Source: Rhodospirillaceae bacterium (lineage in GTDB: Bacteria > Pseudomonadota > Alphaproteobacteria > Rhodospirillales > UBA2165). From it: a stretch of DNA of 37,106 bases. The notes beneath the pieces were generated by a model that had not been told where the DNA came from, did not search any database, and was given only the letters and a program-made list of their open reading frames with translations. The position numbers and the translations under genes were made by a program. Shown here piece by piece: positions 1 through 8,148 of this stretch. The stretch spans positions 1 to 37,106 of the forward strand of contig PBNV01000046.1 in the NCBI GenBank assembly GCA_002723345.1, read 5' to 3'. Numbering within the stretch: the first letter of the stretch is position 1; the number at the start of each line of letters is the position of its first letter.

Positions 1-497
1 CCAACCCCGCCAGCAGCACCGGTCACAAGCACTTCACGTCCATAGCCAGGGGTCAGGCCATGGTCCTCTAAGGCCATGACAGATAACATGGCCGTGTATC
101 CTGCCGTTCCGATGGCCATCGCCTGTTCCGTTGAAATATCTGGAGGCAGGGACACGAGCCAATCTGCGGAAACGCGCGCCTTCGTTGCATATCCTCCCCA
201 GCGCGTCTCTCCAACCCGCCAACCATTTAAAACCACTCGGTCACCAGTTTTGAATTTATTTGAAGCGCTAGACTCAACGACACCAGCAAAGTCGACGCCA
301 GGAACGTGCGGATATTCCCTCACCAGCCGCCCAATACCCTTCAACACCATACCGTCCTTATAATTAAGCGTCGAATATTCGACAGCTACTGTTACATCGC
401 CTTCCGGCAGATCAGCCTCTGAGACATCCGTGACGCTGGGCAGTAGTTTTCCGTTATCTTCTTGTAACAGCAGAGCTCTAATCATATCGCCAGACAC
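1..497 (-). CDS. acuI: AcuI/YhdH-type MDR oxidoreductase (acrylyl-CoA reductase family), 3' end outside window
   Basis: This is the N-terminal half (about 165 codons) of a medium-chain reductase; the rest lies beyond the left edge. Visible blocks are TLNYKDGMVLKG, HVPGVDFAGVV and GWRVGETRWGGYA, all typical of AcuI/YhdH, and the start of the nucleotide-binding motif, VLVTGAAGGVG. No catalytic zinc cysteine/histidine set is seen, which fits this zinc-independent branch. Family members reduce acryloyl-CoA to propionyl-CoA with NADPH, as in DMSP or 3-hydroxypropionate metabolism, but the branch also holds generic quinone reductases. I chose the GTG at 497 because AAGGAG (504-509) lies 6 bases upstream; an ATG at 485 is an alternative that would give a start at MIRALLL. 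The Shine-Dalgarno overlaps the pyrC stop codon, so the two genes are probably co-transcribed. Family is confident; the exact substrate is inferred. Confidence 0.85.
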   Translation of the reverse strand, partial: MSGDMIRALLLQEDNGKLLPSVTDVSEADLPEGDVTVAVEYSTLNYKDGMVLKGIGRLVREYPHVPGVDFAGVVESSASNKFKTGDRVVLNGWRVGETRWGGYATKARVSADWLVSLPPDISTEQAMAIGTAGYTAMLSVMALEDHGLTPGYGREVLVTGAAGGV

Positions 498-508
498 TTC
501 CGTCTCCT

Positions 509-1552
509 TTATAATAACTTCCATCTGAGTGTTTCCCCGGCTTGGAAAGGCCGGATCTGCTGGCCGTCAGGTATATCCAAATGCTCGGGCACCTGCCAAT
601 CTTGTTTCACCAAGGTTACCAAGCCCTCATTGGCCTTAAGGCCATAAAATGCGGGCCCATGCAGGGATGCAAATCCCTCCAACTTATCGAGAGCGTTCTC
701 TTCCTCGAATACCTGGGCATAAAGCTCAAGGGCCGAGAGAGCTGAGAAGATCCCGGCGCATCCGCAGTCCATTTCTTTTGCACCTACGGGGTGGGGGGCT
801 GTATCGGTACCCAAAAAAAATGCAGGGTGACCAGATGTTGCTGCTTCCCGGAGAGCGAGACGATGTTCTTCCCGTTTGGCGACAGGGAGACAATAATGAT
901 GGGGTCTCAGGCCGCCCTGAAACATCGCGTTCCGGTTAATGATCAGATGATGAGCGGTGATCGTCGCGCCGACCCGACCTTCCATTGATCGGATAAAATC
1001 AACGGACTGCTGCGTAGTAATATGCTCCAGCACGACCTTCAGTCCAGAAAACTCATTGATAAGCGGCTTCAATACATCGCGAATAAAAATCGCTTCGCGA
1101 TCAAAGATATCGACATCTGGATTGGTAACTTCGCCATGGATCAAGAGCGGCATACCGATCTCTTGCATTTTCCGAAAAACAGGCGCCAGCTTCTTTATAT
1201 CCGTCACACCGTGCGAGGAATTCGTAGTCGCATTGGCAGGGTAAAGTTTGGCCGCGTGAAAGACACCATCTTGAAACCCCTCCACAAGGTCGCCTACTTG
1301 TATATCATCAGTCAGATAGGCAGTCATCAGCGGCATAAAACGTGCTGTATTTGCGTCTTCTGGCAAGGCTTGCAGGATGCGCCGCCGATAACTTGCTGCC
1401 TGAGACGGCGTTGTCACCGGCGTCGAGAGATTGGGCATGATTATTGCCCGACCAAATTGGCGGGCAGTATAGGGCAGCACGGCCTCAAGCACGCTACCAT
1501 CGCGCAAATGCACATGCCAGTCGTCTGGCTGCCGCAGGGTCACTTCTTGCAT
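509..1552 (-). CDS. pyrC: dihydroorotase, class II (PyrC)
   Basis: This gene encodes a 347-residue dihydroorotase, the cytoplasmic enzyme that cyclises N-carbamoyl-aspartate to dihydroorotate in pyrimidine synthesis. The length matches the E. coli-type class II family. The binuclear zinc site is intact: HVH (His13/His15) in DWHVHLRDG, the lysine that is carbamylated (Lys102 in AAKLYPAN), His139 in LLIHGE, His177 in LEHITT and the catalytic Asp250 in FLGTDTAPHP. Asn/His positions around HHLIINRN also agree with the family. The ATG at 1552 has only a weak upstream AGGTG. The gene sits 64 bases downstream of the deiodinase-like gene on the same strand, a housekeeping gene at the tail of a glycosyltransferase run. 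Confidence 0.97.
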   Translation of the reverse strand: MQEVTLRQPDDWHVHLRDGSVLEAVLPYTARQFGRAIIMPNLSTPVTTPSQAASYRRRILQALPEDANTARFMPLMTAYLTDDIQVGDLVEGFQDGVFHAAKLYPANATTNSSHGVTDIKKLAPVFRKMQEIGMPLLIHGEVTNPDVDIFDREAIFIRDVLKPLINEFSGLKVVLEHITTQQSVDFIRSMEGRVGATITAHHLIINRNAMFQGGLRPHHYCLPVAKREEHRLALREAATSGHPAFFLGTDTAPHPVGAKEMDCGCAGIFSALSALELYAQVFEEENALDKLEGFASLHGPAFYGLKANEGLVTLVKQDWQVPEHLDIPDGQQIRPFQAGETLRWKLL

Positions 1553-1616
1553 TGACTTGTTAATGGGGCACCTCTTGCCTGAGTTCGGATTTATATAACA
1601 TGCTGGTTTGGCGAGG

Positions 1617-2282
1617 TCAGACCCCTTTTTTCAACTCTTTCTTTATAGCATCATACCAACTTTCCACATCGAAATAGAATGGCCCCAAGCCCGACTTCCA
1701 GGCGACATTCCCATCGGCGCCAACCACGTAGAGCCGGTCCGGTTCCGCGACATAGCTGGCTTCTGTCGCATCGTCTAGAGTGTCCAGGACCATACGAAAG
1801 GGGAAGTGGTATCGCATCATGCATACGGTCGCGATGGCGGCGCGCGCGCGATCAGTATCCGGGCTGCCATAAATAATGCCCTCATCGGTATTGCTGGGGA
1901 TCACCCAGCCATCCAGTGGATGGGCCTCCTTAATATAAACACAACAAAATTCAGCGTCATTTTTTAGGTCCTCGTAAATTTCTCTCAGGCGCCCGGCCTG
2001 TTCCCGGAAAGGGGGTCAGGTATAAGAACCAAAGATGAGTCCGACCGGTTGGCCGCGGGCCGAAGACAGGCGGAACTTTTTCCCGGTCTGCTCACCCGCA
2101 CTAGATAAAATCTCTAGATTAAAGTCCGGTGCAAGGGAGCCAATTTCTGGCGCCCCCAAATTTCGTTCCAGTCGTATTCGCCAGCGCTCAGCAAATTCGG
2201 CTTGGCTGATACCCATCTCCACCCATTGCGTTGGCGTCAAGTTGGCCATGGGCTCGGGCAGAGTGACTTTGGTTTCAGCCAT
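1617..2282 (-). CDS. deiodinase-like thioredoxin-fold selenoprotein (in-frame TGA read as selenocysteine)
   Basis: Read through one TGA at 2016-2018, this gene gives a 221-residue protein with U at position 89. The sequence around it, LIFGSYT-U-PPFRE, followed about 25 residues on by VYIKEAHPLDGW, matches the iodothyronine deiodinase core (FGSCT-U-PPF and YI-EAH-DGW), where U is selenocysteine. The part before the TGA contains a redoxin-like APDFNLEIL (about residues 51-59), and the part after it continues the same fold in the same frame with no other stop until the terminal TGA at 1617-1619. Without readthrough there would be an 88-residue stub lacking its active-site residue. The ATG at 2282 has AAGGGG 8 bases upstream. 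Bacterial members of this family are presumed thiol/selenol redox enzymes rather than hormone deiodinases, and the substrate is unknown. The Sec machinery (SelA, SelB, SelC, SelD) is not in this window. The alternative is a nonsense mutation of a Cys form, which the stem-loop and intact downstream frame make less likely. Confidence 0.88.
1979..2010 (-). promoter_or_regulatory. putative bacterial SECIS element inside the deiodinase-like ORF
   Basis: Directly downstream of the in-frame TGA (2016-2018) the coding strand can fold into an apical stem CAGGC/GCCTG (1996-2000 with 1986-1990) with the 5-base loop CGGGC (1991-1995). An outer TTTC/GAAA stem (2007-2010 with 1979-1982) closes below an asymmetric internal loop. 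The apical loop starts 21 bases after the TGA and has G at its second position. Known bacterial SECIS elements have an apical loop about 16-37 bases after the UGA and a G in the first two loop positions. The fold was drawn by eye with no energy calculation, and SelB binding is inferred. Confidence 0.65.
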
Positions 2283-2293
2283 AATGGTGCCCC

Positions 2294-2587
2294 TTATCTC
2301 GCAGGCCTGATCAGGGGCAGTCTCGCGGCCACAAACATTAACGCCTGGGCTATCCCACTCTTACGTCGAGCGGCCTCCGTGGCATTATTGACAAAGGAAC
2401 CTCCAATTCCACCTCTAGCTATAGCAAGGCCTGGGATCAGACGGTGATAAACCCGAAACACCCCGCGCAGGACATGGGCCGCACCCTCATGCGCCATAAA
2501 CTTGAAGACCAGGAGCGTAAAAATATAAACCAGAAAACCCAAGTCGAAACGGCAAACGACAAAAACCTTTACTTCGATGAGAGACAC
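2294..2587 (-). CDS. small predicted membrane protein, unknown function
   Basis: This is a 97-codon frame starting at a GTG (2587) that overlaps the 3' end of asnB by 19 bases. A strong ribosome site, GGGAGG, lies about 9 bases upstream and is the main reason to believe the start. The predicted product has one hydrophobic stretch near residues 17-32 (GFLVYIFTLLVFKFMA). A basic, glycine-containing C-terminal half rich in Arg/Ala follows. Its stop lies 11 bases before the start of the deiodinase-like gene, so it would be translated from the same transcript between asnB and that gene. I recognise no family. It could instead be leader sequence between two genes, so confidence is limited. Confidence 0.4.
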   Translation of the reverse strand: MSLIEVKVFVVCRFDLGFLVYIFTLLVFKFMAHEGAAHVLRGVFRVYHRLIPGLAIARGGIGGSFVNNATEAARRKSGIAQALMFVAARLPLIRPAR

Positions 2588-4326
2588 TCCAGGACACCTC
2601 CCTCCAAGACCTGGCCCTGAATATGGTATCTGTGCCAAAGGGCATAGAATAAGAGGGTCCACGCCATTTGGCCCGGCTTACTGGCGGGATTGCCCTCAAG
2701 ACTATTAAACAACCGGCACACATTATCCGGATCTGCAATCTCCTGAATGGCCGGCTGGGCGGCCACCAGTTCCCCTGTAACGCATGCCTTACTTGAAATC
2801 CAGTGGGCTACGGGAACCGTAAATCCTCTTTTCTTTGAATAGGGCTCTGCTTCTGGAATTCTGGTCGCTAACCAGCGCCGAAGCAGGTATTTGCCCTGAC
2901 CGTTTTTAATCTTAAGCGCTTCCGGTAAATTGAATGCAACAGCTGCAACCTCTGGGTCCAGAAATGGCGTCCGGCCCTCAACACCGTGCGCCATCAGGCA
3001 GCGATCAAGTTTAATAAGAAGGTCGTTGGGGAGCCAGTTCCGGCAATCCGCAGCTTGCGCTTGTTGGAGCTTTGACCAAGCAGCCCCGGTATCAACCGGG
3101 CCCTCAGATCGGCGCCACGCACCATCCTCCGCCCGCAACAACCGCTCGCCATCAAAAAGTCCCTGGGAACGCATTGGACGCCCGCCGAGCCACCACGGCC
3201 TGAGTGATCTGCGGTATCGGCCATAACCTGCAAATAGTTCGTCTCCGCCCTCTCCGCTTAAAATAACCTTAAGACCATGGGCGCGGGCGAGAGCCCCAAG
3301 CTTATAAGTGGGAAGAATAGCGTAATCCGTAGTTGGGTCATCAAAAACCGACACGATTTCCGGCAAAAGCGTCCAAAAGTCATCTTCCGTAAAATTGACC
3401 GAGTGAAAATTGGCACCTGCTGCCTTTGCAACCCGCTCCGCATGGGCACGCTCGTCTGCCACATCCGTCCCCGTGAATCCAGCTGTAAAAGCCTCCACGG
3501 GCCGATCATTCAATTCTCTCATACAGGCCAAAATAGCCGATGAATCGATACCACCTGACAGAAACATGCCGTAAGGAACATCAGCGCGCTGATGCACCAG
3601 GACACTATTCATTAGAACATCATCCAGGATCTCCAGGGCTTCTTCCTCTGACCAATCGCCAGGCCCCTCCTGAGGCAGGACGTCTCGCTGGCGCACGTGG
3701 GTCACCCCATCGTCCCTGATCCGTGCGGTTTCGCCCGGAAGGATCCTCGTAGCATGTGCCTGAAGAGTTTTGCGCCCCGTGCTGAACTGAAGCTGGAGCA
3801 TCTCATCCCGAGCTTCTTCATGCAGCGCGCGCGGGATCAGTCCTGCATCCGCGATCGCGGAGATTTCAGACGAGAAAGCCACACCCCCGTCGATGATCGA
3901 CGAATAGAGGGGTTTTATTCCAAAGGGGTCACGGCTGAGATGAACGTCAGTTTGGTGCCCACCCCGTACAGCAATTGCATACATCCCACGCAGGTCATCA
4001 GCAAACTTGTCACCTCGACGCTCAAACAAAATTAGGGGGATCTCGCAGTCGGACAATGTCGTAAATTTCTCTTCGCCGAGCGCGCTGCGGAGTTCGAGAT
4101 AATTATATATTTCACCGTTTGCGACAAGCCGATGGCCACTCTCCGTCTTAAACGGTTGGTCGCCCGTCTCAAGATCAATGATCGCCAGCCGCGTATGCCC
4201 AAACCCGGCAACAACATCTCTAGAGGCACCGTCCGGGCCCCTATGACTCAGAGAGTGCAGCATTCTATCCAACGCTATCGGATCTGCCATACCGTCAGAC
4301 AAAACGATCCCCGCGATACCGCACAT
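2569..4326 (-). CDS. asnB: glutamine-hydrolysing asparagine synthase-like amidotransferase
   Basis: This 585-residue protein has an N-terminal class II glutaminase domain with the nucleophile Cys2 (MCGIAGI), the SHRGPDG loop (27-33) and NGEIYNY (70-76). A C-terminal synthetase domain follows, with the PP-loop SGGIDSS (257-263) and the conserved GEGGDELFAGYGR. It should transfer glutamine-derived ammonia to an adenylated carboxylate. Because it lies inside a glycosyltransferase operon, it may amidate a sugar acid of a surface polysaccharide or LPS rather than make free asparagine; this is inference from position. Its ATG shares one base with the TGA of the upstream glycosyltransferase (TGATG), which implies translational coupling. 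Confidence 0.93.
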   Translation of the reverse strand: MCGIAGIVLSDGMADPIALDRMLHSLSHRGPDGASRDVVAGFGHTRLAIIDLETGDQPFKTESGHRLVANGEIYNYLELRSALGEEKFTTLSDCEIPLILFERRGDKFADDLRGMYAIAVRGGHQTDVHLSRDPFGIKPLYSSIIDGGVAFSSEISAIADAGLIPRALHEEARDEMLQLQFSTGRKTLQAHATRILPGETARIRDDGVTHVRQRDVLPQEGPGDWSEEEALEILDDVLMNSVLVHQRADVPYGMFLSGGIDSSAILACMRELNDRPVEAFTAGFTGTDVADERAHAERVAKAAGANFHSVNFTEDDFWTLLPEIVSVFDDPTTDYAILPTYKLGALARAHGLKVILSGEGGDELFAGYGRYRRSLRPWWLGGRPMRSQGLFDGERLLRAEDGAWRRSEGPVDTGAAWSKLQQAQAADCRNWLPNDLLIKLDRCLMAHGVEGRTPFLDPEVAAVAFNLPEALKIKNGQGKYLLRRWLATRIPEAEPYSKKRGFTVPVAHWISSKACVTGELVAAQPAIQEIADPDNVCRLFNSLEGNPASKPGQMAWTLLFYALWHRYHIQGQVLEGGVLECLSSK

Positions 4327-5354
4327 CAGCTAGATATCAACTTCGCGAAGAAGGCCATGTATTTGTCGACAACTGTTTGCTCCGTGTAGCTATCGCCATA
4401 GGCGGCTTGGCCATTACGCGCCAGCTCGCCGCGCAGATCTTCGTCCTCAAGCATCAGCTTCAAAGATTTGGCGAGAGCTGGTGGATCGTCTATCGGCACC
4501 AACAGTCCGGTCTTACCCTGCTCAATTAACGTGCCCGGCCCAAGGCTGTCTGCAGCCAAAACGGGAACACCCTGCGCCCATGCCTCAAGAACAACGTTCC
4601 CCAGGGGCTCGTGCCGGGACGGGCATACAAACACATCGGCTGTGGCGAATAAGGCCTCTGAGTCTTCCCGCCACCCCAAAAAACGAACTCGCGGTTTGAT
4701 ACCGAGCTTTTGGGCTAGATCCTCAAGGTTAGCCCGCTCAGGCCCCTCGCCCGCAAGCCAGAGATAAACATTAGGCACTCGCGAAATGGCTTCCAACAAA
4801 ACATCAAAAGCCTTATTTTCATGCAATCTGCCCAGGGCCAAAATGAGCGCCGCACCATCTGGCGTAAAGAAGTCCTCACGAGACAGCGGCTTGGCTATTT
4901 TAGCACCGACAAAATTGGGTAGGTAGTGCACATTATTCGCTTCCCAACCATTTTTGACCAGATAGTCAGCTATATCCTGGGTATTCGCGATCAGATGGTC
5001 ACAGTGCTCATAATATTTCAGATTGTAGTATCCGCCGAGGCGACCAACATGGATAAAATTATCGTCAATCGGACATATTTTGGTCGCCCGGTTCATCCAA
5101 GTCAGAACGATATCCGGCTCAAATTCAGTCAGCTCCCGTTTCATTTTCCAAGGGCTGATTACATCCAGCATTCCACCGAAGCGCAACTCGGTCGGCTCGA
5201 TACCGCCGGCCCGGAGGCGCCGGGCCCGCGTTTTATTTTCCCGAATGACGACCCGTTGTTGAATATCCAAATCATTGAGAGCGATAGCGAGGCGAACAAA
5301 AAATTCCTCCGCACCACCAAACTCTGCACCCGCCATAGCTTGTAAAACCTTCAT
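4326..5354 (-). CDS. glycosyltransferase, GT4-like (GT-B fold)
   Basis: The 342-residue product has an N-terminal GGAEEFFVRLAIAL segment typical of GT4 acceptor domains. Its C-terminal domain contains LALGRLHENKAFDVLLEA, FLGWREDSEALFATADVFVCPS and EPLGNVVLEAWAQGVPVLA. The last of these holds the nucleotide-sugar-contacting EPLG-x-E pattern of retaining GT4 enzymes. It most likely adds a sugar to LPS core or another envelope glycan at the inner membrane face. The ATG overlaps the end of the next upstream glycosyltransferase by four bases (ATGA), and its TGA overlaps the asnB start, so it sits tightly within the operon. Donor and acceptor cannot be predicted. Confidence 0.92.
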   Translation of the reverse strand: MKVLQAMAGAEFGGAEEFFVRLAIALNDLDIQQRVVIRENKTRARRLRAGGIEPTELRFGGMLDVISPWKMKRELTEFEPDIVLTWMNRATKICPIDDNFIHVGRLGGYYNLKYYEHCDHLIANTQDIADYLVKNGWEANNVHYLPNFVGAKIAKPLSREDFFTPDGAALILALGRLHENKAFDVLLEAISRVPNVYLWLAGEGPERANLEDLAQKLGIKPRVRFLGWREDSEALFATADVFVCPSRHEPLGNVVLEAWAQGVPVLAADSLGPGTLIEQGKTGLLVPIDDPPALAKSLKLMLEDEDLRGELARNGQAAYGDSYTEQTVVDKYMAFFAKLISS

Positions 5355-6388
5355 GACGGCAGTAACTCCTCAAAGGCTCTAGCGGCGTCGTCCCAACCCC
5401 AAGAGCGCTGCAGCCGTTGGGCGTTTATATGGCTTTCCCGCCAATAATCATCATCTTGCAGAAATGCCACTGCCGCCTCCATAAATTCTGTATCATTGTC
5501 AGCAACCACACCGGTCTGACCATGTTTTACTCGTTCAACTACAGAGCCGTAACGCTGCACGACGGCGGGGACGCCAGCGGCCTGTGCCTCACCCAGGGCA
5601 AGGCAAAACGTCTCATTATCATCTCCCTTATACATCATTAGACGGGCCTTCCCAAACTCCGCGATAAGATCTTGTTTAGAGACCGGCTTCCGCAACACCA
5701 CACCTTGTCCCGAGAGTGATCGCGCCCGTTCCAGGGTAACTTCCATTTCCGCCGACTTTGAAGCCCCCACGCGCCCATAGGTCATGGCGCCCGAAAAAAT
5801 GTGGAGTTCTGCCCCCGGCACCCGGTTGTGTATCTGGTTCTCCCAGACATCCAACAGCCAATCCAAGGACCGCAGCGGATTAGAGGTAAAAATCGCGCGC
5901 GCAGGAGGCGGTGATTCGGCTTCCGGCACGTTACGAAAGTCATCCGAGATACCGTACGGAATAACCACCCGCTGACCGCCCGGCGCCCATACGGGATAGG
6001 TACTCGCGTGGTAGTTACCAATAAAAATAATTGCTGGCTTCAAGCGCCAAAGCTTGGAAAGGTAGCGCCATTTCAACAGGTACTGAGCCGGATTATGGAT
6101 CCAGAATACCGTGCGGCGGGCGGCGGGCATCAGAGGCAGCAACTTGTCCCCGCGATTGGCGATGAAAAGATCAGCTGTTTTGGGAAGTCCGTCAGACAAA
6201 GGGTTCCAACTCACTCCTTTAATGACTTTGGAAGCTGCACACATGTTATGGACGGAGACGTCATGACCACGGCCCACTAATGCGTGCGTCAGGTTTACGA
6301 TGGAACTTTCAACACCTCCCAAGGGTCCTTGAGCAGGACTTTCCCCATCAAATTCGATGCCGTCATCTGCCAAGACGATATGTGCCAT
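5351..6388 (-). CDS. glycosyltransferase, GT4-like, paralogue of the 8149-9189 gene
   Basis: This 345-residue GT-B type protein opens with MAHIVLADDGIEFDG and contains LGGVESSIVNLTHAL. Its C-terminal half has ETFCLALGEAQAAGVPAVV and the GQTGVVADND loop common in GT4 proteins. I start it at the ATG at 6388, which shares a base with the TGA of the upstream GT2 gene (TGATG) and has GAGG 7 bases upstream; a TTG three bases earlier is the longer alternative. The opening (DDG-x2-[FY]DG-x2-P-x4-LG) and GHDV/GQTG segments are shared with the protein at 8149-9189, indicating an old duplication inside the operon. Likely role is envelope glycan assembly; specificity unknown. Confidence 0.88.
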   Translation of the reverse strand: MAHIVLADDGIEFDGESPAQGPLGGVESSIVNLTHALVGRGHDVSVHNMCAASKVIKGVSWNPLSDGLPKTADLFIANRGDKLLPLMPAARRTVFWIHNPAQYLLKWRYLSKLWRLKPAIIFIGNYHASTYPVWAPGGQRVVIPYGISDDFRNVPEAESPPPARAIFTSNPLRSLDWLLDVWENQIHNRVPGAELHIFSGAMTYGRVGASKSAEMEVTLERARSLSGQGVVLRKPVSKQDLIAEFGKARLMMYKGDDNETFCLALGEAQAAGVPAVVQRYGSVVERVKHGQTGVVADNDTEFMEAAVAFLQDDDYWRESHINAQRLQRSWGWDDAARAFEELLPS

Positions 6389-7152
6389 CAATCCGCCTCA
6401 TGCCGCGCTTTGATGTGGGAGATTATAGGATACAAACCAGCAAACAGAGCAATCAAAAATCCGTATCCGCCCTCCTTATACCCTCTTCGGCTGACATAAC
6501 ATTTTAAGAAGCGGGAGAAGATACGGCGCACATTTTTGGGATAGGAGCCGATATCTCCCTCGTCCCTCAAATCTTTGGCCCGCGCCGTGGTATAGTTGTC
6601 GAGCCGTTTAATCATGTCTGAGACCCCATGATCGACATAATGCTCCAATCGCTGCTTTAACATGGCTCCCTTCTTGCCCGACCAGGTAAGCCGCGGATGG
6701 ACCCGCTGTTTTCCCCAAACTTTGACGCCTTTTTTAAACAAGCCCGGATAAGCAGCTTTGCCGAAAGACGCCCCCCATCCATGGCGGACGAGGTGGCCGC
6801 CGGCATAATTATCTACTGGTATTTCGTGCCAGTCGGCGGTTGACTTAGTTACTGTTTCACGGATTTCCCTCGCCAGTTCCGGCGGCACATGCTCATCCGC
6901 GTCGACTTCCAATATCCACTGACCAGAGCACGCGGCAATTGCGGCATTCCGCCGGTCGCCCTCCATATCCCAGCCGCCGAGATGAATGACCGCACCCATT
7001 TCGCGGGCAATTTCCTCTGAACGGTCCGTACAACGATCCAGCACGACGACCACCTCGTCAGCAAAAAAGAGGTGTTTCAGACAATCGGACAATATGTCTT
7101 CTTCGTTATGGACGCTCACGACCGCCGAGAGCGTGACCTTGGGAGGAGGCAT
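6388..7152 (-). CDS. glycosyltransferase family 2, WaaE/KdtX-like
   Basis: This is a GT-A type glycosyltransferase of about 254 residues. Recognisable blocks are LSAVVSVHNEEDILSDCL at the N-terminus, EVVVVLDRCTDRSEEIA, and the DxD-type metal/nucleotide motif EVDADEHV. The later HGWGASFGKAAYPGLFKKG and YVDHGVSDMIKRLDNY resemble the WaaE branch, which adds glucose to the inner core heptose of LPS. I favour the ATG at 7152, two bases after the stop of the upstream GT9 gene, with a GGGGGTGG stretch upstream. An ATG at 7182 with GGAG about 11 bases upstream would add ten residues and overlap the GT9 gene by 28 bases. Confidence 0.9.
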   Translation of the reverse strand: MPPPKVTLSAVVSVHNEEDILSDCLKHLFFADEVVVVLDRCTDRSEEIAREMGAVIHLGGWDMEGDRRNAAIAACSGQWILEVDADEHVPPELAREIRETVTKSTADWHEIPVDNYAGGHLVRHGWGASFGKAAYPGLFKKGVKVWGKQRVHPRLTWSGKKGAMLKQRLEHYVDHGVSDMIKRLDNYTTARAKDLRDEGDIGSYPKNVRRIFSRFLKCYVSRRGYKEGGYGFLIALFAGLYPIISHIKARHEAD

Positions 7153-7154
7153 AA

Positions 7155-8111
7155 TCAGGCCACCCCCTGGCATCGGTGCCATAGATCACGCACTCCTCTC
7201 TCAGCCATGTCCACCGTCAAACTATCCATGAGACTGTCCGACGTCCGATGGTCGAATTCGGCCGGAAAAATTTCTTCAAACGGAATTTTGGTTCGGACAA
7301 TTCCTGTATGCTCGCCCCAGGGGGCATACAGGGCTTCCTGGGTTGGGCCAAAAAGACCCAATGTAGGGACACCAGAGGCCGCCGCCAAATGCATTAGTCC
7401 AGAGTCGTTCCCAACATAAAAGTCACACCGGGCAAGACACGCATAAACGGTCAAAAGGTCAAGCTTACCCACTAAGTCAATGCAACTCTCGGCGGGGATC
7501 TCTTCAATGAGCCGAAGCGCCATCGGACGCTCGTCATCCCGCCCGAAAATGGCAACTCGGCAACCGGGCAAAATGCCAGCAGGACCAGTTAATCGACCAA
7601 TCAACTCAGCAAAATGATCCGATCGCCAGGTTTTGGCCCGCCAGTTGGCGGTCGGTCCTATGGCAAGCACTGGTGGGCCATCAGGTATTAGCCTCTGCGC
7701 CGCCTCATCTGTCGCCGGAGTTGTCCATAAATGTGGTGCCGGCACGTCTTCCAAATCAAGCACTTGGGCGAGACGAAGCACCCGCCGCTGAGCTACCCCT
7801 TCTCGCGTCATACCCCGCCGTTTGCGCCGGAACAAAAGATAGGTTACGGGCGCATTCCGAAGATCCACAACCAAGCCCCAGAACGAACCGATGCAGAGCA
7901 CCCACAGCCGGAGCCAGTGCAATGAAAACAACATCTTATCGAGCACAATAATCCGATCTAGGTTCGGAACTGCCTCAAATAGTTGTGCCGCGGCAGGTCC
8001 ACAGGCGACAGTCACCCGCACCTCTGGATTGTCTCGAATTAGCTTATTCAGCAAACCGGTGGAGAGGATGGCATCCCCCACTCGGGTTGACGTGACAAAG
8101 AGAAGCTTCAT
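7155..8111 (-). CDS. glycosyltransferase family 9, heptosyltransferase-like
   Basis: This 318-residue protein starts MKLLFVTSTRVGDAILSTGL, the classic GT9 opening. It carries LAIGPTANWRAKTW and near the C-terminus YVGNDSGLMHLAAASG and PTLGLFGPT, the ADP-heptose-binding region of WaaC/WaaF/WaaQ proteins. The ATG at 8111 was chosen because GGAG lies 11 bases upstream and the family starts here; a TTG 18 bases earlier is unlikely. The gene is 37 bases downstream of the preceding glycosyltransferase. It is the best marker that this operon builds LPS core, although the transferred sugar may not be heptose. Confidence 0.92.
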   Translation of the reverse strand: MKLLFVTSTRVGDAILSTGLLNKLIRDNPEVRVTVACGPAAAQLFEAVPNLDRIIVLDKMLFSLHWLRLWVLCIGSFWGLVVDLRNAPVTYLLFRRKRRGMTREGVAQRRVLRLAQVLDLEDVPAPHLWTTPATDEAAQRLIPDGPPVLAIGPTANWRAKTWRSDHFAELIGRLTGPAGILPGCRVAIFGRDDERPMALRLIEEIPAESCIDLVGKLDLLTVYACLARCDFYVGNDSGLMHLAAASGVPTLGLFGPTQEALYAPWGEHTGIVRTKIPFEEIFPAEFDHRTSDSLMDSLTVDMAERGVRDLWHRCQGVA

Positions 8112-8148
8112 GCGATATCCGGTCTCCAATTAAACTCTAACGATCACG

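Noticed and set aside
1022..1555. 177-codon plus-strand frame opposite pyrC
   Set aside because: It is entirely antisense to a confident PyrC with all catalytic residues, and its translation has no family features.
1617..1904. Separate 95-residue gene starting at GTG 1904
   Set aside because: The frame continues upstream without a stop to the TGA at 2016 and the family alignment runs through it; there is no ribosome site at 1904.
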